Notes under the pieces: model-generated | Told to the model about the DNA's origin: nothing | The model's database searches: none | The model's input: only the letters and a program-made list of their open reading frames with translations | Program-made: the position numbers and the translations under genes | Shown: one piece after another, positions 34,223-42,527 of the stretch | Position numbering within the stretch: the stretch's first letter is position 1 | How the letters are laid out: each line of letters starts with the position of its first letter | From: Clostridiales bacterium | Lineage (GTDB): Bacteria > Bacillota > Clostridia > Oscillospirales > Oscillospiraceae | Assembly: GCA_029265405.1 (NCBI GenBank) | Contig: JAJUJI010000007.1 | Coordinates: 87,100 to 151,099, forward strand | Reading direction: 5' to 3' | DNA length: 64,000 bases

Positions 34223-34375
34223 ATGAAAAGAATTACAACCTTAAACACGCGCGATTTGGCAAGGAGCGCCGCCGAGGGCGGCTGCGGCGAGTGCCAAACC
34301 TCCTGCCAGTCGGCCTGCAAAACCTCCTGCGGCGTTGCCAACCAGGCCTGCGAGAAAAAGCGGAAGGGCGACTGA
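34223..34375 (+). CDS. scfA: SCIFF ranthipeptide precursor (six cysteines in forty-five)
   Basis: A 50-residue peptide precursor with six cysteines at 21, 24, 28, 32, 36 and 43 in a Gly/Ser/Thr-rich core (GGCGECQTSC...). It is followed 94 bp later by its radical SAM maturase. In studied relatives the maturase forms sulfur-to-carbon (thioether) crosslinks from the Cys to acceptor residues such as Thr, classed as ranthipeptides. SCIFF is nearly universal in Clostridia and its proposed role is in quorum or redox-linked regulation. GGAG lies nine bases before the ATG. Confidence 0.95.
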   Translation: MKRITTLNTRDLARSAAEGGCGECQTSCQSACKTSCGVANQACEKKRKGD

Positions 34376-34393
34376 AGCGCCGGAAAAAGCATA

Positions 34394-34438
34394 GGCCGTT
34401 TGTCTCCTTGCCGGAAATAAACGGCCCGCTTTATTTTT
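34394..34438 (+). terminator. Attenuator between SCIFF and its maturase
   Basis: An 8-bp GGCCGTTT/AAACGGCC stem (34394-34401 with 34419-34426) is followed by a T-rich stretch (TTTATTTTT). It would stop most transcripts after the small peptide gene and let a fraction continue into the maturase, matching the need for more peptide than enzyme. Confidence 0.7.
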
Positions 34439-34469
34439 AATGCCTGCGAAGGCTTTAGCGGGAGATAAA

Positions 34470-35894
34470 ATGCTTCATCAATACAAACTAAACGGCTACA
34501 ATATAGTTTTGGACGCCAACTCCGGCTCCATACACAGCGTGGACGAGGTGGCCTACGACGTAATAGCCATGCTGGACGCAGGCATGGACAGGGACTCCGT
34601 TATCCGCAGGGCGCTCGAAAGCTACGGGCACAGGCCGGACGTGGACCGGGCGGAGCTTGAGGAGCTGCTGGCCGACATAGAGGCGCTGAAGGCCGAGGGA
34701 AAGCTGTTTTCACCGGACCTTTTCGGCGAAAACGCCTCCGATTACAAGAACCGGGACGCTTGCGTGAAGGCGCTCTGCCTCCACGCGGCGCACGCCTGCA
34801 ATCTCAACTGCTCCTACTGCTTTGCCGGTCAGGGCAGGTACAGCGGCGAGAGGGCCCTTATGCCCTTTGAGGTGGGGAAGCGGGCCATAGACTTCCTGGT
34901 GGAAAATTCGGGAACGCGGCGCAACCTTGAGGTCGATTTTTTCGGCGGGGAGCCGCTCCTGAATTTTGAGACGGTAAAGCGGATAACGGCCTATGCCAGG
35001 AGTATAGAAAAGGAAAAAAACAAAAATTTCAGGCTTACTTTAACGACAAACGGCGTGCTGCTGGACGACGAAGCGATTGAGTTTGCAAACCGCGAATGCC
35101 ACAACGTGGTGCTGAGCCTTGACGGCAGAAGGGAGACCCACGACAGGCTGAGAAAGACCTTGGGCGGCGGGGGCAGCTATGATCTCGTCGTACCGAAATT
35201 TCAGCGTTTTGTCAGGACGCGCGGCGAGCGGGGCTGCTATATCCGAGGCACCTTTACTCATTACAATACGGACTTCACCAACGATATATTCCATATGCTG
35301 GAGCTGGGCTTCACCGAGCTTTCCATGGAGCCGGTGGTCTGCCCGCCGGGCGAGCCCTACGCGCTCACGGAGGAAGACCTGCCCAAGCTTTTCGAGCAGT
35401 ACGAGCTGCTGGCAGCCGATATGCTCAGGCGGAGCCGGGAGGGAAGGGGCTACACCTTCTACCACTATATGCTGGACCTTGAAAACGGACCCTGCATACG
35501 CAAGCGCATTTCAGGCTGCGGCTCCGGAACGGAATATCTGGCTGTGACTCCGGAGGGAAAGCTGTACCCCTGCCACCAGTTTGTGGGCGATCCAAAGTAC
35601 CTAATGGGCGACGTTTGGAGCGGCGTGACCAATGCGGCGGCCATGGAGGAGTTCAGGGCCTGCAGCGCCTATTCGCGGCCCGAGTGCCGCTCATGCTGGG
35701 CAAGGCTCTATTGCAGCGGGGGCTGCGCTGCCAACGCCTATCACGCCGCCGGTTCGGTTTCGGGCGTATACGAGTACGGCTGCAGGCTTTTTAAAAAGCG
35801 CCTGGAATGCGCGATAATGCTTAAGGCGGCCCAGGCGGAGGCCGCACCTGAGGGCTGCGGGGCCGGCTCCGAGGCCAGCGGCCGGGACGCGTGA
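34470..35894 (+). CDS. scfB: SCIFF radical SAM maturase
   Basis: A 474-residue SPASM-type radical SAM enzyme that installs thioether links in the SCIFF peptide. The N-terminal part (MLHQYKLNGYNIVLD) is the peptide-recognition domain typical of this family. The SAM cluster ligands are Cys110, 114 and 117, and the C-terminal SPASM region (CGSGTEYLAVTPEGKLYPCHQF and CRSCWARLYCSGGC) binds two auxiliary clusters. The ATG at 34470 has GGGAG six bases before it; a frame start at 34440 lies in the attenuator. Confidence 0.94.
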   Translation: MLHQYKLNGYNIVLDANSGSIHSVDEVAYDVIAMLDAGMDRDSVIRRALESYGHRPDVDRAELEELLADIEALKAEGKLFSPDLFGENASDYKNRDACVKALCLHAAHACNLNCSYCFAGQGRYSGERALMPFEVGKRAIDFLVENSGTRRNLEVDFFGGEPLLNFETVKRITAYARSIEKEKNKNFRLTLTTNGVLLDDEAIEFANRECHNVVLSLDGRRETHDRLRKTLGGGGSYDLVVPKFQRFVRTRGERGCYIRGTFTHYNTDFTNDIFHMLELGFTELSMEPVVCPPGEPYALTEEDLPKLFEQYELLAADMLRRSREGRGYTFYHYMLDLENGPCIRKRISGCGSGTEYLAVTPEGKLYPCHQFVGDPKYLMGDVWSGVTNAAAMEEFRACSAYSRPECRSCWARLYCSGGCAANAYHAAGSVSGVYEYGCRLFKKRLECAIMLKAAQAEAAPEGCGAGSEASGRDA

Positions 35895-35897
35895 GTC

Positions 35898-36530
35898 ATG
35901 AGCGTCTGCCATATAGTCGGCGCGGCGGAAGTATACGGCGAGATAAAGCCGGGCGAGGGCGATCTGCTGATAGCCGCCGACGCGGGGTACGACAGGCTGG
36001 CCTCGCTCGGATTAAGGCCCGACCTGATAATAGGCGACTTCGATTCGATAGCCGGAGGCGCGCCGGCCGGGGACAACGTGCTGCGCTATCCGGCAAAAAA
36101 GGATGAGACGGACATGCTGCTTGCCGTCAGGCTGGGGCTTGAGCGCGGCTTCAGACGGTTTTGCATCTACGGGGGCATGGGAGGCAGGACGGATCATACG
36201 CTGGCCAACATCCAGACTCTGGGCTTTGCCGCCGAAAACGGGGGCAGGGGCTATCTTTTCGGCAGGGGAGAGACCGTGACCGTGATTAAAAACGGCCGGC
36301 TTCTTTTTCCCGCGCGCCTGAGCGGAATTATATCCGTGTTCGCCATGGGAGGGGAAGCCAGAGGCGTTTATTTGAGGGGCCTTTTGTACCCGCTCGAGGA
36401 CGCCGTGCTGACGCCGGATTTCCCGCTTGGCGTCAGCAACGAGTTTACCGGCAGGGAGGCAGAAGTCGGCGTCACCGAAGGAAAGCTCGTCGTATTGTGG
36501 ACCTCCCCCGTCCTGCCAGACTGGCCGTGA
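35898..36530 (+). CDS. thiN: Thiamine pyrophosphokinase
   Basis: A 210-residue enzyme that transfers pyrophosphate from ATP to thiamine to give the cofactor. It has ADAGYDRL, the metal-binding GDFDSI, the KDETDMLLA segment and YGGMGGRTDHTLAN, then a C-terminal thiamine-binding beta domain. It begins three bases after the SCIFF maturase stop and shares that transcript. A terminator follows. Confidence 0.93.
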   Translation: MSVCHIVGAAEVYGEIKPGEGDLLIAADAGYDRLASLGLRPDLIIGDFDSIAGGAPAGDNVLRYPAKKDETDMLLAVRLGLERGFRRFCIYGGMGGRTDHTLANIQTLGFAAENGGRGYLFGRGETVTVIKNGRLLFPARLSGIISVFAMGGEARGVYLRGLLYPLEDAVLTPDFPLGVSNEFTGREAEVGVTEGKLVVLWTSPVLPDWP

Positions 36531-36565
36531 CGCTGCGGGCGGCCAATTTTACAGGCCGATTGCAT

Positions 36566-36595
36566 GGAGAGCGCCGGAGGCGCCCTCCGTTTTTT
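36566..36595 (+). terminator. Terminator after thiN
   Basis: GGAG/CTCC and GCGCC/GGCGC arms with a three-base loop are followed by six T (36590-36595). Confidence 0.85.
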
Positions 36596-36614
36596 GATTT
36601 GGAGTGGATGAGAA

Positions 36615-37265
36615 ATGAGGATGGAAGGCGCGATATTCGACCTTGACGGCACGCTGCTGGACTCTATGCGGGTCTGGAGCAGCTTGGGTGCGGACTATCT
36701 CATAAGCAGGGGAGTCAGGCCGCGCGGGGATATAGGGGAGGTCTTCAAGCCGCTCAGCCTCAGGCAGGCGGCCGAGTATTATATAAGAGAATACGGGCTG
36801 ACGGATGCGGTCGAGGAGATAGAGGCGGGCGTAAAGCGCATGGTCGAGCGCTTTTATTATGAAACGGTTGGGCCTATGCCCGGAGCGGAGCGCCTGCTCG
36901 CGGAGCTTGAAAGGCGCGGCGTCCCCATGTGCGTGGCCACCGCCACCGACAGGGCCCTGGCCGAGGCCGCGCTGCGGCGCTGCGGCCTGCTGCGCCGCTT
37001 CAGGGCCGTATTGACCTGCGCCGAAGCGGGGGCCGGAAAGGACAGGCCGGATATCTATATGGCGGCGCTTGGCCGCCTGGGCACGCGCATAGAGTCCACC
37101 GTGGTGATCGAGGACGCCCCCTACGCCATAAAAACGGCAAAAGAGGCGGGCTTTACGGTCGTGGGTATGCTGGACGGCGCTGGCTACTGGCGGGCGGAGG
37201 ATGTGGCCGCGGCCGCCGATATATGCGTTTCGAATCTTTGCCAGATACTCGAGCTGCTGGACTAG
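36615..37265 (+). CDS. HAD family hydrolase (beta-phosphoglucomutase-like)
   Basis: A 216-residue HAD phosphatase with motif I DLDGTLLDS at 9-17, a helical cap, ATATD for motif II, a Lys in the GKDRPDIY segment and EDAPYA for motif IV. Relatives dephosphorylate sugar phosphates or isomerise them; the substrate is not evident. A terminator flanks it on each side, so it is a single gene. Confidence 0.85.
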   Translation: MRMEGAIFDLDGTLLDSMRVWSSLGADYLISRGVRPRGDIGEVFKPLSLRQAAEYYIREYGLTDAVEEIEAGVKRMVERFYYETVGPMPGAERLLAELERRGVPMCVATATDRALAEAALRRCGLLRRFRAVLTCAEAGAGKDRPDIYMAALGRLGTRIESTVVIEDAPYAIKTAKEAGFTVVGMLDGAGYWRAEDVAAAADICVSNLCQILELLD

Positions 37266-37305
37266 ACCTTTCCGGCCCCGCGCCCGGGAAGGGTCGGCTT
37301 CGGAT

Positions 37306-37331
37306 GCGCCGCAAATTTGCGACGCTTTTTT
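37306..37331 (+). terminator. Terminator after the HAD gene
   Basis: A nearly self-complementary 20-base element (GCGCCGCAAA/TTTGCGACGC, one mismatch) is followed by six T. Confidence 0.7.
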
Positions 37332-37343
37332 ATCGACAGGCTA

Positions 37344-37400
37344 TTGACAAACATAAATTACTACTATATATTATTCACTAGAATGATTAATATAGTATTA
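37344..37400 (+). promoter_or_regulatory. padR promoter with AT-rich operator
   Basis: TTGACA (37344-37349) and TATATT (37367-37372) are 17 bp apart. Imperfect inverted repeats TACTATATATTA (37362-37373) and TTAATATAGTA (about 37387-37397) overlap and follow the -10, a fitting site for self-repression by PadR. Confidence 0.65.
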
Positions 37401-37433
37401 TAAATAGACCGGATAATGCGGGAGGCGGAAAAA

Positions 37434-37760
37434 TTGAATATACAATATAAAAAAGGGGTGCTGGAGCTGTGCGTCCTTGCCATGCTGTACCGTGAAGACT
37501 GCTACGGTTACGTCATATCGGAAAGCATCTCAAGAAAAATCGACATCTCGGACGGCACGGTATACCCGATATTGCGCAAGCTGAAAAGCGACGGGCTGGT
37601 AACGACTTATCTTTCGGAGGAAAGCGGAGGACCGCCGCGAAAGTACTACAAGCTCACCGAGCTGGGAAGGCAGGCGTATTTTAAGGAAAAAGGCGAATGG
37701 CTGGGCTTTATCAGAACGGTGGAAAAAATGCTGGAGGATAATAATAATGAAGAGAGCTGA
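37434..37760 (+). CDS. PadR family transcriptional regulator
   Basis: A 108-residue winged-helix repressor. It begins NIQYKKGVLELCVLAML and continues YGYVISESIS...GTVYPILRKLKSDGLV, the PadR DNA-binding domain, and ends with a short dimerisation helix. The TTG at 37434 lies seven bases after GGAGG and gives the family's usual N-terminus. It overlaps the DUF1700 gene by 14 bp; such pairs commonly form envelope-stress or drug-responsive operons in Firmicutes. The operator overlapping its promoter suggests autoregulation. Confidence 0.9.
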   Translation: MNIQYKKGVLELCVLAMLYREDCYGYVISESISRKIDISDGTVYPILRKLKSDGLVTTYLSEESGGPPRKYYKLTELGRQAYFKEKGEWLGFIRTVEKMLEDNNNEES

Positions 37761-38466
37761 ATTTATCGAGAGGTTGTCAAAAAAGCTGAAGGAATTTGAC
37801 GTTGCGGATTTGGATGAAATCATATCCGAATACGAGGAGCATTTCGTCTGCAAGCTGGCGGACGGCTATTCGGAGGAGGAGATAGCCGCAAGGCTTGGGG
37901 CTCCGGAGGCGCTGGCGCTTCAATTTGCCGAGGAGGCGAGGGAAAAGGGACCGAAAGGGGCTAAGGCGCTGGCAATTGCGGGCCTTGCTTTTATGGATAT
38001 ATTCGCCGGCTGCTTTTTTGCGCTGCTGTATGCCTTCTCGGCGGCGCTGGCGGCCTTTGCGGCGGCGTCGGCAGCCGCGGGGATCTGCCTGCTGTGCGGC
38101 TTCAACCCGTACTCGCTCCTGCCGCCCATGCCTTACTGGTGCGGGGCGATAATGGCGCTTTCCGTAATGGCTCTGGCGGTTTTGGCGGGTACGGGCCTGG
38201 TTTATTACCTGCTTTTCGTGCGTCAGCTCGTCAAAGCCTATGGGCGCTGCCGCCGCAACCTGCTGGCATCCGCTTCCGGAAAGGCCCCGCTGCCCCCGGC
38301 TGCCTCGCATCCGAGGCTTGGCGCGAGGCTCGGCAGAAGGCTGAGAAGCATAGCCCTTATTTCGCTGACGGTATTTGCGGTTTGCTTCGCGGCAGGCTTT
38401 GCGGCCTGCGCCGTATCGGCGGGAGCGCTGGGCTTCTGGCATGCGTGGAGGTGGTTCGTCCAATGA
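37747..38466 (+). CDS. DUF1700 (HAAS) membrane protein
   Basis: A 239-residue protein with an N-terminal soluble HAAS domain (KRAEFIERLSKKLKEF...SEYEEHF...LGAPEALA) and about four hydrophobic segments (around 77-98, 100-120, 132-160 and 197-225). It is the usual partner of PadR, often acting as an anti-regulator or signalling protein at the membrane. It ends in an ATGA overlap with the first SDR gene. Confidence 0.85.
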   Translation: MKRAEFIERLSKKLKEFDVADLDEIISEYEEHFVCKLADGYSEEEIAARLGAPEALALQFAEEAREKGPKGAKALAIAGLAFMDIFAGCFFALLYAFSAALAAFAAASAAAGICLLCGFNPYSLLPPMPYWCGAIMALSVMALAVLAGTGLVYYLLFVRQLVKAYGRCRRNLLASASGKAPLPPAASHPRLGARLGRRLRSIALISLTVFAVCFAAGFAACAVSAGALGFWHAWRWFVQ

Positions 38467-39320
38467 AAACCGCCGTCGTTACGGGAGCCACCTCAGGAAT
38501 CGGGTTGGCCGTCTGCGCCGAGCTGGCCGCCCTTGGGTTTGCCGTCGTCGGAGTCGGGCAAAGCGAGGAAAGGTGCGCAAGCGCCGCCTCAGGGCTTGCC
38601 GCAGCTTATCCGGACGTACCGATCTTATTTTTCCGTGCAGACCTGTCCAGGCAGGCCGAGGTTGCGCGCGTCGGCGGAGAAATAAGGGAGTACCTTGAGG
38701 ACAGGCGCTTCGGGCGGCTCGAGGCTTTGATTAATAACGCCGGCTGCGTCAGGGGCCGCTATACCACCACCGAGGACGGCTACGAGACCGTATTTGCCGT
38801 CAACCATCTGGCCGGCTTCATGCTGAGCGGCATGCTCATGCCCTGCCTGATCAGCGCAAAAGGAAGGATACTGATGACCTCCAGCGGTTCGCATAAAGGG
38901 ACGAGGCCGCGCTGGAGCGATATGATGCTCAAGCGGGGCTACAATCCGCTTTTTGCCTACAAGCAGTCGAAGCTGTGCAACCTGCTTTTCGCCTACGGGC
39001 TCAACGAGCGCTTCGGAAAGCTCGGCATATCGGCTTACGGCATAGATCCCGGCCTGGTCAAGACTGACATAGGGTTCAAGAACGCGGGCGGCATAGTCGC
39101 GCTGGTTTGGAAGCTGAGGCATAGGCGCGGCGTTCCGCCGGAACTGCCGGCCAAAATATACGCCCGCGTATGCCTTGAGGCGGAGGCGCCGAAAGGCCTG
39201 TACTACGGCATGAGCGGAGAAGAAAAATACAGCAGGCAGGTAAACAAGCGCAACGCAGACAGGCTGTGGGAGCTGTCCGAGCGCCTGTGCGGAATGAAGC
39301 TTGGAGCTGATGAAAAATGA
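38463..39320 (+). CDS. Short-chain dehydrogenase/reductase
   Basis: A 285-residue SDR with the cofactor motif TGATSGIG (7-14), the NNAG segment and the active-site pair Ser and YKQSK. The later part (GIDPGLVKTDI) resembles retinol/protochlorophyllide-type SDRs. The substrate is unknown. It sits in the PadR operon between DUF1700 and a second SDR and overlaps both by 4 bp, so all four proteins are made together. A frame extending far upstream (38094) only reads through DUF1700. Confidence 0.88.
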   Translation: MKTAVVTGATSGIGLAVCAELAALGFAVVGVGQSEERCASAASGLAAAYPDVPILFFRADLSRQAEVARVGGEIREYLEDRRFGRLEALINNAGCVRGRYTTTEDGYETVFAVNHLAGFMLSGMLMPCLISAKGRILMTSSGSHKGTRPRWSDMMLKRGYNPLFAYKQSKLCNLLFAYGLNERFGKLGISAYGIDPGLVKTDIGFKNAGGIVALVWKLRHRRGVPPELPAKIYARVCLEAEAPKGLYYGMSGEEKYSRQVNKRNADRLWELSERLCGMKLGADEK

Positions 39321-40120
39321 CGGTACTTATTACAGGAGCCGCCGGCGGGCTCGGCAGGGCTTTTGCGCTGGAGTGCGCGTCGAGAGGCTGGGATTTGCTG
39401 CTGACCGACATCAATGCCGAAGGCCTTGAAAGGGCCGCGCGGGGGCTCGCGCGCCAATACGACGTGAACATATACCCCGTGGCCTGCGACATAAGGGACG
39501 ACGGCCAGGTAGAACGGCTGCTCCAATATGCCGGGGAGAACGGGCTTAAGCTCGACATGCTGCTGAACGTGGCGGGGATAGACCACGAGGGCGCCTTTGC
39601 GGGCCGCGGCTTCGATAAAATAGCGGAAATATTGAGGCTGAACATAGAGGCTACGCTGCGCGTGACGCACAAAGCCCTAGCCTTCAGGCGCAAGACGGGC
39701 ACCTTCCGCATCGTTTTCGTATCGAGCCTGGCGTCTCTGTATCCCATGCCGCTCAAGGCGTCATACGCCGCCTCGAAGCGTTTTTTGCTGGACTTTTCCT
39801 ATGCACTGGGGCGGGAGCTGAAAAGCGAGGACGCAACAGTGCTGGCCCTTTGCCCGGGCGGGCTTCCAACAACGAGGGAGGCGCTCAACGGCATAGAGGC
39901 CCAGGGCTTCTGGGGTGAGGCCACCACAAACAGGCTTGAAAAGGTGGCCCGCAAGACCGTATCACGGGCGCTCAGGGGCAGAAAGCTCTACGTTCCCGGC
40001 GCTTTGAACAGGGCCTTCAGCATAGCCGCCAGAATCGTTCCGCCAAGCCTCCTCGCCGGGCTCCTGTACCAGCGCTGGAGCAGGGCGCAGGCAAAAAGGC
40101 CCGCGGCCGATTTCATGTGA
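39317..40120 (+). CDS. Short-chain dehydrogenase/reductase
   Basis: A 267-residue classical SDR: TGAAGGLG at the N-terminus, NVAG, and the Ser...YAASK catalytic series. It ends with a hydrophobic and basic segment (IAARIVPPSLLAGLLYQRW) that may contact membrane. It is similar in fold but not closely related to the SDR before it, so the two could act on successive steps. It is the last gene of the PadR operon. Confidence 0.88.
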   Translation: MTVLITGAAGGLGRAFALECASRGWDLLLTDINAEGLERAARGLARQYDVNIYPVACDIRDDGQVERLLQYAGENGLKLDMLLNVAGIDHEGAFAGRGFDKIAEILRLNIEATLRVTHKALAFRRKTGTFRIVFVSSLASLYPMPLKASYAASKRFLLDFSYALGRELKSEDATVLALCPGGLPTTREALNGIEAQGFWGEATTNRLEKVARKTVSRALRGRKLYVPGALNRAFSIAARIVPPSLLAGLLYQRWSRAQAKRPAADFM

Positions 40121-40175
40121 GCCGCCGCACGCGCCGAAGCAAAGTACAAAAAGAGCGCCAGGGCGGGATTTTCTG

Positions 40176-40204
40176 TTTACAACGCCGGGAACCTGTGCTA
40201 ATAT
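40176..40204 (+). promoter_or_regulatory. Promoter of the cobalamin operon
   Basis: TTTACA (40176-40181) and TAATAT (40199-40204) are 17 bp apart, just before the riboswitch. The rest of the 488-bp gene-free stretch 40121-40608 is taken up by the riboswitch and its expression platform. Confidence 0.6.
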
Positions 40205-40221
40205 GATGTAAATCAATATCT

Positions 40222-40412
40222 GTTCAAGTGTCCTCGCGGGCGGGGCAGCCCACGGGGAAGAATAGGGAAGCGGGTGAGAACCCCGAACGGTGCCGCCGCT
40301 GTATGCGCTGAAACCGAACCTCGTCGGCGAAAGCCGGTCATTGGGAAACCGAGAAGGCAGAGGAAGGGCGGAGCATTGCTCCGCAAGCGCGAGTCAGAAG
40401 ACCTGCTTGAAC
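40222..40412 (+). ncRNA. Cobalamin riboswitch
   Basis: The aptamer shows the conserved GGGAAG...GGTGAGAACCCC...GCCGCTGT core (about 40256-40313) and the 3' B12 box GCGAGTCAGAAGACCTGC (40388-40405). It precedes eleven cobalamin genes. Binding of a cobalamin should favour the terminator at 40499-40528 and shut the operon. Confidence 0.93.
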
Positions 40413-40498
40413 AGAAGCCGCCTTATTTGCGCGCACGGGAGCTTGCGCGTATTCCCGCTTGCCGGGGAGGGCGGCATATGAATGCGCGTGGAAAACGG

Positions 40499-40528
40499 CC
40501 GCCGCAGCCTTTTGGCTGCGGCGGTTTT
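40499..40528 (+). terminator. Expression-platform terminator of the cobalamin riboswitch
   Basis: A perfect 11-bp stem CCGCCGCAGCC/GGCTGCGGCGG with a TTTT loop is followed by TTTT. It lies 80 bp before cbiD and is the likely switch point. Confidence 0.82.
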
Positions 40529-40608
40529 GCTTGACGCGGCCGCCGCGCCTGAGCCGGCCGTTTTTATCAGGCGCAATGGGCGAAGAGGCCGGAGGGGGTG
40601 GATATTAG

Positions 40609-41745
40609 GTGAAGCTGGAGCATTACATTTTTACGGGAGGCAAAAGGCTCCGCTGCGGCTATACTACCGGCACCTGTGCCGCAGCCGCAGCCGGTCTTGC
40701 CGCCGAGCGCCTGCTGGGAGGCCTGTGGCCTGCGGCGGCAGAGGTGGACACTCCGGCGGGGATAAGGGTGATAGTTGAGCCGGAGGATTGCAGCGCCGGA
40801 CCCGGCCGAGCCTCCTGCGCCGTGCGCAAGGACGCTGGCGACGACCGCGACGTGACCGACGGGCTGCTCGTTTACGCCGCGGTGCGCCAAACCGCCTCTC
40901 CGGGCATCGTCATAGATGGGGGAGAAGGAATAGGCCGGGTGACCCGTCCCGGCCTGGACCAGCCGGTGGGCTGCGCTGCCATCAACAGCGTTCCGCGCAG
41001 GATGATAGCGGAGCAGCTTATGAAGGCTGCCGGGCGGTACGGCTACGAGGGCGGCTTCGAGGTCACGATAAGCGCGCCGGAGGGAGCCGAAAAGGCGCAA
41101 AAAACCTTCAACCCCAGGCTGGGCATAGCGGGGGGGCTGTCCATACTCGGCACCACCGGGATAGTCAGGCCCATGAGCGAGCAGGCGCTGGCGGATACGA
41201 TCAGGGCGGAAATGAAGATAAGGCGCGCCGAGGGCGCCAGCGACATTGCGGTCGTCCCGGGCAACATTGGGGAGGCCTTTGCCGGCGAAGCCCTGAGGCT
41301 GAAGGCCGACGGCCTGGTCCAATGCTCTAATTTCATCGGCGAGGCCATAGACTGCGCGGCGGACCTGGGCTTTAAATCCCTGCTGCTTGTGGGGCACGCG
41401 GGAAAGCTTGTAAAGCTTGCCGCCGGCATTATGAACACCCATTCCCGCTGGGCCGACGGGAGGGCCGAGGTTTTGACGGCCCACGCCGCCCTTTGCGGCG
41501 CGGCGCGAGAGCTGTCCGCGAGGCTGATGGGCAGCCTGACGACTGACGAGGCGCTGGCCGCTCTGGAGGAAGCGGGGCTTTTGGAAGAAGTTATAAAATC
41601 CATAATGTCAAAAATCGAGGAAAACCTGCGCAGGAGGGCCGGGCGGGAGCTTAAGGCGGAGGCCGTCATGTTTTCGCCTGGCCGCGGCATTCTCGGCATG
41701 ACGAGCGGGGCCGAGAAGCTGCTGAGGCTTCATGCGGAGGCTTGA
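40609..41745 (+). CDS. cbiD: Cobalt-precorrin-5B C1-methyltransferase
   Basis: A 378-residue CbiD, which methylates C1 of cobalt-precorrin-5B in the oxygen-independent pathway. It starts RCGYTTGTCAAAA and contains the GDDRDVTDG and GEGIGRVTRPGL segments. The start is a GTG preceded by a GGAGGGGGTGG purine run. It is the first gene after the riboswitch. The presence of CbiD and CbiG marks the anaerobic route. Confidence 0.95.
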   Translation: MKLEHYIFTGGKRLRCGYTTGTCAAAAAGLAAERLLGGLWPAAAEVDTPAGIRVIVEPEDCSAGPGRASCAVRKDAGDDRDVTDGLLVYAAVRQTASPGIVIDGGEGIGRVTRPGLDQPVGCAAINSVPRRMIAEQLMKAAGRYGYEGGFEVTISAPEGAEKAQKTFNPRLGIAGGLSILGTTGIVRPMSEQALADTIRAEMKIRRAEGASDIAVVPGNIGEAFAGEALRLKADGLVQCSNFIGEAIDCAADLGFKSLLLVGHAGKLVKLAAGIMNTHSRWADGRAEVLTAHAALCGAARELSARLMGSLTTDEALAALEEAGLLEEVIKSIMSKIEENLRRRAGRELKAEAVMFSPGRGILGMTSGAEKLLRLHAEA

Positions 41746-41771
41746 AGGTCATAGCGCAAAGGGGGAAGCAT

Positions 41772-42527
41772 ATGATTCATTTTGTCGGGGCCGGCTGCGG
41801 CGCGGCGGATTTGATTACGGTCAGGGGGGCGGGGCTGCTCGCCGCGGCGGACGTGATAATATACGCCGGCTCGCTGGTCAGCCAGGAGCTGCTCAATTAC
41901 GCAAGAAAGGACTGCGCCGTCCACAACTCGGCCTCCATGACGCTGGAGGAAGTGACGGCCGTAATGCTTGAGGCCGAGAAAAACGGGCTTGAAACCGTGA
42001 GGCTCCATACGGGCGACCCTTCGCTTTACGGGGCCGTAAGGGAGCAGATGGACGAGCTCGACAGGCGCGGGATAAAGTACGACGTCTGCCCGGGAGTGTC
42101 CGCCTTCAGCGGGGCGGCGGCGGCGCTGAAGGCGGAATATACCCTGCCCGGCGTGTCGCAGACGCTAATCATAACAAGGCTGGAGGGGCGCACTCCGGTG
42201 CCGGAGGCCGAAAAGCTGCGCAGCCTTGCGCGGCACGGGGCAAGCATGGCTATCTACCTTTCCGCAGGCATGACCGCGAGGGTGGCCGAGGAGCTGCTGG
42301 CGGGAGGCTATGACGCCGGGACTCCGGCGGCCATAGTCTACAAGGCCAGCTGGCCGGACGAGAAGGTATGCCGCTGCACGGTGGGTACGCTTAGGGAGAC
42401 GGCGGAGGCAAACGGAATAGAAAAAACGGCGCTGATAGTCGTCGGCGGCTTTTTGGGAAACGGGTACGAGCGCTCCAGGCTTTATGACCCCGGCTTTACC
42501 CACGGCTTCAGGGCGGTAACGGAATGA
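41772..42527 (+). CDS. cobM: Precorrin-4/cobalt-precorrin-4 C11-methyltransferase
   Basis: A 251-residue SAM uroporphyrinogen-type methyltransferase (CbiF/CobM) with FVGAGCGAADLITVRG, HTGDPSLYGA and the PGVSAFSGAAA segments. It methylates C11 of the corrin precursor. I take the ATG at 41772, preceded by AAGGGGGA, over an in-frame ATG at 41742 inside cbiD. It ends in an ATGA overlap with cbiG. Confidence 0.95.
   Translation: MIHFVGAGCGAADLITVRGAGLLAAADVIIYAGSLVSQELLNYARKDCAVHNSASMTLEEVTAVMLEAEKNGLETVRLHTGDPSLYGAVREQMDELDRRGIKYDVCPGVSAFSGAAAALKAEYTLPGVSQTLIITRLEGRTPVPEAEKLRSLARHGASMAIYLSAGMTARVAEELLAGGYDAGTPAAIVYKASWPDEKVCRCTVGTLRETAEANGIEKTALIVVGGFLGNGYERSRLYDPGFTHGFRAVTE

Noticed and set aside
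38094..38462. Upstream extension of the first SDR reading frame
   Set aside because: It overlaps DUF1700, and the SDR cofactor motif begins at the ATG at 38463, which overlaps the DUF1700 stop.
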